9,882 bases of DNA from JAWWBS01 sp033720815 (GTDB lineage Bacteria > Pseudomonadota > Gammaproteobacteria > Natronospirales > JAJUFS01). A model generated the notes under the pieces. The model worked only from the letters and a program-made list of their open reading frames with translations, did not search any database and was not told the origin of the DNA. The stretch spans positions 1 through 9,882 of the forward strand of contig JAWWBT010000090.1 of the NCBI GenBank assembly GCA_033720815.1. Direction: 5' to 3'. The position numbers were made by a program, and so were the translations under genes. Positions 6,260 to 9,882 of this stretch are shown here, one piece after another. The number at the start of each line of letters is the position of its first letter. Within the stretch, counting starts at the first letter, position 1.

Positions 6260-6625
6260 GTGCTCAAGTCGATCCCGGCAAGAATCGTTTTCTGGCAGCT
6301 CATGGTTGGCGTCGCAGGTGCCATCCTCAGCGCCGCCCTGATCGGGGCAAAGGCCGCTCTGGGTGCCTTTACAGGCGGGGCGATTGCAGCCCTTCTCAGC
6401 CTCTATTTTGCGATGAAGACATTCAGCCGTCGCGGAGCCGATCCGCAGGCGGTCGTGCAAGCCTTCTACCGGGCCGAGGCCCTGAAGCTTGTCATGGCGA
6501 CCGGGCTTTTCGTGCTGGTCGCCGTTTTTCTGGCGGATGTATGGCTTCCGCTGATTACGACATTCATTGCGAGCCAGGCAGTATATGGCTTCGCGCTGAT
6601 CTGGAAATCTGGAGACGGGTACTAG
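6260..6625 (+). CDS. atpI: ATP synthase assembly protein AtpI (subunit I)
   Basis: AtpI is a small inner-membrane protein that is not part of the finished enzyme and is reported to help c-ring assembly. The product has 121 residues and about four hydrophobic segments (roughly 8-30, 33-53, 75-92 and 93-115). The family stretch FYRAEALKLVMATGLF and the ending WLPLITTFIASQAVYGFALIW support the call. The start is GTG 6260, with GAGG (6248-6251) 8 bases before it and downstream of the expected transcription start. A longer reading from TTG 6194 would begin inside the promoter. It is the first gene of the operon; the stop is TAG, and atpB begins 4 bases later, so the two are probably translationally coupled. 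Confidence 0.88.
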   Translation: MLKSIPARIVFWQLMVGVAGAILSAALIGAKAALGAFTGGAIAALLSLYFAMKTFSRRGADPQAVVQAFYRAEALKLVMATGLFVLVAVFLADVWLPLITTFIASQAVYGFALIWKSGDGY

Positions 6626-6629
6626 ACTG

Positions 6630-7403
6630 ATGGCGGCCGATCAGAGCGCAACCGGGTACGTTACTCACCACCTCGAGCACCTTACCGTCGGTGAAGGTTT
6701 CTGGACCTTCCATGTCGACACCCTTTTCTGGAGCTGGTTTACGGGCCTGCTGTTCCTGGTACCGATGCTGATCGTGGCGCGCCGCGTGAAGTCCGGTACG
6801 CCGGGTGGCTTCCAGAACGCGATCGAGACGCTGGTCGAATGGGCCGACAACTCCGTGAAGGATTCCTTCCACGGTCCGCGCGATTTCGTCGCGCCACTCG
6901 CGCTGTCGATCTTCGTCTGGGTACTCTTCTGGAACCTGCTCGACCTGATCCCGGTCGACCTGTTCCCGGAAATCGCGAAGCACGTCTTCGGCCTTGAATA
7001 CATGCGCATCGTGCCGTCGGCCGACCCGAACGCCACGTTCGGCCTGTCGCTGACCGTGCTGCTCCTTATCTTTGTCTACAGCATCAAGGGCAAGGGTTTC
7101 GGTGGTTTCTCCAAGGAACTGCTGACGCACCCGTTCGGCTCCTTCCCGCTGTTGATTCCGTTCAACCTGATCCTGAACGTCGTCGAGCTGATCGCGAAGC
7201 CCGTTTCGCTCGCGCTCCGACTGTTCGGCAACCTGTACGCGGCAGAGCTGATCTTCATCCTGATCGCGCTGCTTCCGTGGTATGTCCAGTGGATGCCGGG
7301 TTCCCTGTGGGCCCTGTTCCATATCCTGGTCATCCCGCTGCAGGCATTCATTTTCATGACGCTGACGATCGTGTATCTCAGCCTCGCGTACGAAAACCAC
7401 TGA
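6630..7403 (+). CDS. atpB: ATP synthase Fo subunit a
   Basis: Subunit a provides the two half-channels that carry protons to and from the c-ring. The 257-residue polytopic membrane protein ends in the family core KPVSLALRLFGNLYAAELIF. Its essential arginine is Arg197 (E. coli Arg210). Glu206 and His231 (in LWALFHILVIPLQAF) occupy the places of the E. coli channel residues Glu219 and His245. The ending IFMTLTIVYLSLAYENH is close to the E. coli ending. The start ATG has only a distant GGAG (6611-6614), so translation probably depends on coupling with atpI, whose stop is 4 bases away. Confidence 0.97.
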   Translation: MAADQSATGYVTHHLEHLTVGEGFWTFHVDTLFWSWFTGLLFLVPMLIVARRVKSGTPGGFQNAIETLVEWADNSVKDSFHGPRDFVAPLALSIFVWVLFWNLLDLIPVDLFPEIAKHVFGLEYMRIVPSADPNATFGLSLTVLLLIFVYSIKGKGFGGFSKELLTHPFGSFPLLIPFNLILNVVELIAKPVSLALRLFGNLYAAELIFILIALLPWYVQWMPGSLWALFHILVIPLQAFIFMTLTIVYLSLAYENH

Positions 7404-7420
7404 TTTTTCCTAACGTTCAT

Positions 7421-7443
7421 ACTTTTTTGGAGGCATCAAAGTG
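7421..7443 (+). promoter_or_regulatory. Strong U-rich ribosome binding region of atpE
   Basis: A run of six T (7423-7428) is directly followed by GGAGG (7429-7433), 7 bases before the GTG start at 7441. E. coli atpE is known to carry a U-rich translation enhancer ahead of its Shine-Dalgarno, matching the need for about ten c subunits per complex. This element looks like a counterpart, and it fixes GTG 7441 rather than ATG 7450 as the start. Confidence 0.6.
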
Positions 7444-7710
7444 AACGAAATGATCGCAATGATTCAGTCCAGCACGGCCATCGCTATTGGCCTGATCTTC
7501 GCCGCTGGCGCACTGGGTACCGGCATCGGCTTCGGCCTGCTGGGTGGCAAGTTCCTCGAAGGCGCCGCGCGCCAGCCGGAACTGGCAGGCATGCTGCAGG
7601 TTCGCATGTTCATCATCGCCGGCCTGCTCGACGCGCTGTCCATCATCGGTGTGGCCTTCGCCGCCCTGCTGATGTTCGGTAACCCGCTGCTGGCCGCTCT
7701 CGGCTCGTAA
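7441..7710 (+). CDS. atpE: ATP synthase Fo subunit c
   Basis: Subunit c is the hairpin proteolipid that forms the rotating ring. The 89-residue protein has two membrane helices (about 11-35 and 54-85) joined by the polar loop ARQPE (43-47), which contacts gamma and epsilon. The first helix carries the glycine pattern GALGTGIGFG (23-32). The proton-carrying carboxylate is Asp64 in FIIAGLLDALSIIG, equivalent to E. coli Asp61. I do not see the residue set typical of sodium-binding c subunits, so proton coupling is likely. The start is GTG, set by GGAGG 7 bases upstream. It lies 37 bases after atpB and 55 before atpF. Confidence 0.97.
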   Translation: MNEMIAMIQSSTAIAIGLIFAAGALGTGIGFGLLGGKFLEGAARQPELAGMLQVRMFIIAGLLDALSIIGVAFAALLMFGNPLLAALGS

Positions 7711-7765
7711 GCACTCGCGTTATCCAGACGAGACGAAACCCAGTAATTAGTCAGGGGGTTCCAGC

Positions 7766-8236
7766 GTGAATATCAACGCGACTCTGATCGGCCAGATGAT
7801 CACCTTCGGGATTTTCCTGTGGGTGACCGCGAAATTTGTCTGGCCGCCGATGATCCAGGCACTGCGTGACCGCCAGCAGAAGATTGCTGACGGCCTTGCG
7901 GCTGCCGAACGTGGCCAGCGCGACCTGGAGAAGGCCAAGGAAGATGCACAGGAAGTGCTCGACAAGGCAAAGGACCAGGCTGCCGAAATCCTGAACCAGG
8001 CCAACAAGCGCTCCACCGAGATCGTCGAAGAAGCGAAGAAGGATGCGCGTGCCGAAGGTGACCGACTGGTTGCCTCCGCCAAGGCGCAGATCGAGCAGGA
8101 AGTTGCGCGTGCGCGTGAAGACCTGCGCAAGGAAGTCGCTTCGATCGCGGTCATGGGTGCCGGCAAGATCCTCTCGAAGGAAATCGATGCCAGCGCTCAC
8201 AAGGACCTGCTCGACAAGGTCGCAAACGAGATCTAA
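7766..8236 (+). CDS. atpF: ATP synthase Fo subunit b
   Basis: Subunit b is the peripheral stalk that holds F1 against rotation. Its 156 residues equal the E. coli length. One N-terminal membrane helix (about 5-26, MNINATLIGQMITFGIFLWVx) ends at the conserved VWPPM. A long charged coiled coil follows with heptad-like Ala/Glu/Lys content (QANKRSTEIVEEAKKDARAE), and the C-terminus AVMGAGKILSKEID is the delta-binding end. The start is GTG, with AGGGGG (7753-7758) 7 bases before it. atpH follows after 15 bases. Confidence 0.97.
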   Translation: MNINATLIGQMITFGIFLWVTAKFVWPPMIQALRDRQQKIADGLAAAERGQRDLEKAKEDAQEVLDKAKDQAAEILNQANKRSTEIVEEAKKDARAEGDRLVASAKAQIEQEVARAREDLRKEVASIAVMGAGKILSKEIDASAHKDLLDKVANEI

Positions 8237-8251
8237 GGGACAGGTACCGAC

Positions 8252-8788
8252 ATGGCTGACATCACGACGCTCGCACGTCCCTACGCCAAGGCAGTTTTCG
8301 AGCTGGCCCAGGCCAAGGGCAGCTTTGATGCCTGGCAGGAAATGCTCGGCACACTTGCCGCCATCGTGAAGGTCGATGACGTTCAGGCACTGCTGAAGGA
8401 TCCGCGCGTCAGCACGGAAATGCAGGCCGAGATCGTCATCGCTGCCGCGAAGGATGTGCTGGACGACAAGGGCAGCAACTTCGTGAAGGTGCTGGCGAAG
8501 TACCGCCGCCTGGCCGTTTTGCCGGCCATCGAGGCGGACTTCACCGAGCTCCGTGCCGCTGCCGAGAACACTGTTGCGGCCTCGCTGCACACGGTCGTTG
8601 AAGCAACGGAAGAACAGAAGCAGTCCGTTCGCGATGCCCTGGCCAAGCGCCTGGGCCGTGATGTCGAGCTGTCCTGCGAGATCGACGAGTCCCTGATCGG
8701 CGGTGCGCTGATCCAGGCCGGCGACCTCGTGATTGACAGCTCCGTGCGCGGCAAGCTGGAACGTCTCGCTGCCCGCGTCTCGCACTGA
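8252..8788 (+). CDS. atpH: ATP synthase F1 subunit delta
   Basis: Subunit delta (OSCP equivalent) joins the b-dimer stalk to the top of the alpha-beta head. The 178-residue soluble protein compares with 177 in E. coli. It begins MADITTLARPYAKAVFELA, the usual N-terminal helix that meets alpha, and ends with the family signature LIGGALIQAGDLVIDSSVRGKLERL. The start ATG is preceded by AAGGGA 11 bases and AGG 7 bases upstream. It lies between atpF and atpA, as in the standard operon order. Confidence 0.96.
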   Translation: MADITTLARPYAKAVFELAQAKGSFDAWQEMLGTLAAIVKVDDVQALLKDPRVSTEMQAEIVIAAAKDVLDDKGSNFVKVLAKYRRLAVLPAIEADFTELRAAAENTVAASLHTVVEATEEQKQSVRDALAKRLGRDVELSCEIDESLIGGALIQAGDLVIDSSVRGKLERLAARVSH

Positions 8789-8828
8789 GCGCAGGCACAC
8801 CCAGAATCAGTAATTTGAGGAATTGACG

Positions 8829-9788
8829 ATGCAACTCAATCCTTCGGAAATCAGCTCGATCATCAAAGACAAGATCGAGAACTTCGAAGCCGGAGCCGAA
8901 TCCAGCAACGTCGGTACCGTGGTCTCCGTGACCGACGGTATCGTCCGTATCCACGGTCTGAATGCCGTGCAGTACGGTGAAATGCTGGAATTCCCGGGCG
9001 ACACCTTCGGCATGGCCCTGAACCTTGAGCGCGACTCCGTCGGCGCGGTGGTCCTCGGCGATTACAAGCACATCTCCGAAGGCGACACGGTCAAGACCAC
9101 CGGCCGCATTCTCGAAGTGCCGGTGGGCGAAGAGCTGCTGGGTCGCGTCGTTGACTCCCTCGGCCGTCCGATCGATGGCAAGGGTGAAATCAAGGCCAAG
9201 CAGACCTCTCCGATCGAGAAGGTTGCGCCGGGCGTGATTACCCGCAAGTCCGTCGACCAGCCGGTGCAGACCGGTTACACCGCGGTTGACGCGATGGTGC
9301 CGATCGGCCGTGGCCAGCGTGAGCTGATCATTGGCGACCGCCAGACCGGCAAGACCGCGATGGCAATCGACGCCATCATCAACCAGAAGGACTCCGGCAT
9401 TAAGTGCATCTACGTCGCGATCGGCCAGAAGGCCTCGACGATCGCCAACGTGGTGCGCAAGCTGGAAGAGCACGGCGCGATGGACCACACCGTTGTGGTC
9501 GCGGCCTCCGCCTCCGAGTCCGCTGCCCTGCAGTACATCGCTCCGTATTCCGGTTGCTCGATGGGTGAGTACTTCCGTGATCGCGGCGAAGACGCCCTGA
9601 TCATCTACGACGACCTGTCCAAGCAGGCTGTCGCCTACCGCCAGATCTCGCTGCTGCTGCGTCGTCCGCCGGGTCGTGAAGCCTACCCGGGTGACGTTTT
9701 CTACCTGCATTCGCGCCTGCTCGAGCGTGCCGCGCGTGTGAACGAGGAATACTTCGAGAAGATGACCAACGGCGAGGTGAAGGGCTAG
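8829..9788 (+). CDS. atpA: ATP synthase F1 subunit alpha, interrupted by an in-frame TAG at codon 320
   Basis: Alpha forms the F1 hexamer with beta and carries the non-catalytic nucleotide sites. The start ATG 8829 (MQLNPSEISSIIKDKIENF) has GAGG 8 bases upstream; the in-frame TTG at 8823 is too close to that site. Walker A GDRQTGKT is at residues 169-176, exactly the E. coli position. LIIYDDLSKQAVAYRQISLLLRRPPGREAYPGDVFYLHSRLLERAARVNE is all standard family sequence. After NGEVKG, codon 320 is TAG (9786-9788) where E. coli has Lys of GKTGSLTALP; one change, AAG to TAG, explains it. The AtpA frame stays open beyond the stop. A 319-residue product would lack about 190 residues, including the arginine corresponding to E. 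coli Arg376, and could not build a working F1. The base may be a sequencing or assembly error, a true nonsense mutation, or a suppressed codon. Confidence 0.95.
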   Translation: MQLNPSEISSIIKDKIENFEAGAESSNVGTVVSVTDGIVRIHGLNAVQYGEMLEFPGDTFGMALNLERDSVGAVVLGDYKHISEGDTVKTTGRILEVPVGEELLGRVVDSLGRPIDGKGEIKAKQTSPIEKVAPGVITRKSVDQPVQTGYTAVDAMVPIGRGQRELIIGDRQTGKTAMAIDAIINQKDSGIKCIYVAIGQKASTIANVVRKLEEHGAMDHTVVVAASASESAALQYIAPYSGCSMGEYFRDRGEDALIIYDDLSKQAVAYRQISLLLRRPPGREAYPGDVFYLHSRLLERAARVNEEYFEKMTNGEVKG

Positions 9789-9882
9789 ACCGGTTCGCTG
9801 ACGGCGCTGCCGATCATCGAAACCCAGGCCGGTGACGTGTCCGCCTACGTGCCGACCAACGTCATCTCCATCACCGACGGCC
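9789..9882 (+). other. atpA: Continuation of the atpA reading frame beyond the TAG, running off the window
   Basis: The 31 codons after the TAG, in the same frame, read TGSLTALPIIETQAGDVSAY and then VPTNVISITDG, which is near-identical to E. coli AtpA just after its GK. There is no frame change, no second stop and no convincing internal ribosome binding site, so this is the rest of the same gene and not a separate one. The remaining C-terminal part lies outside the window. Confidence 0.9.

Noticed and set aside
6122..6625. Genome-wide reassignment of TAG to an amino acid
   Set aside because: parB and atpI both end at TAG at family-consistent lengths, so TAG works as a stop here.
7720..7728. 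TTATCCAGA, one mismatch from a DnaA box
   Set aside because: A single isolated near-match in the atpE-atpF gap with no cluster or AT-rich region; not evidence of an origin.
7751..8800. 349-codon minus-strand open frame spanning atpF and atpH
   Set aside because: It runs through two intact genes and their gap with no motif of its own; a codon-bias shadow.
8541..9710. 389-codon minus-strand open frame opposite atpH-atpA
   Set aside because: Antisense shadow of conserved ATP synthase sequence.

Overview
The window comes from a bacterial chromosome, most likely a gammaproteobacterium. It has a fairly high GC content, and the protein motifs and gene order match the rsmG-parA-parB-atpI-B-E-F-H-A neighbourhood that lies near the replication origin in many Gammaproteobacteria. 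The ATP synthase subunits read very much like the E. coli ones in motif and length. I cannot place the organism below class level with confidence. All recognised genes are on the + strand; the long minus-strand open frames are antisense shadows.

Layout. Bases 1-1652 hold a probably exported thioredoxin-fold plus NHL-propeller protein (NHLRC2-like). Its in-frame signal peptide has no ordinary start codon. Bases 1653-1735 are a short gap dominated by a long hairpin that covers the ribosome binding site of the next gene. Bases 1736-3505 encode a complete GspE/PilB-family assembly ATPase with no secretion or pilus partners in view. A sigma70-like promoter (3561-3589) then leads into rsmG, parA and parB. 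A second promoter-like site lies at the end of parA, and two GC-rich hairpins lie in the parB leader. An intrinsic terminator (6151-6180) closes this block. About 14 bases later a near-consensus promoter (6194-6222) starts the ATP synthase operon: atpI, atpB, atpE, atpF, atpH and atpA, the last running off the window.

How the genes work together. RsmG methylates 16S rRNA, and ParA/ParB segregate the origin region. AtpI assists assembly of the F1Fo ATP synthase. Subunits a, b and c build the membrane proton channel and stator base, and delta and alpha belong to the stator link and the F1 head. The Trx-NHL protein and the lone assembly ATPase are neighbours with no evident functional tie to this cluster; mnmG, the usual upstream partner of rsmG, is not there.

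The most notable anomaly is an in-frame TAG at codon 320 of atpA (9786-9788), where the family has a conserved lysine. The downstream frame stays open and perfectly AtpA-like to the window end. A single-base sequencing or assembly error, or a real nonsense mutation, is the simplest reading. parB and atpI use TAG as an ordinary stop, which argues against genome-wide amber reassignment. I see no novel defence, mobile or biosynthetic system, no tRNA or rRNA, no insertion sequence and no CRISPR array.
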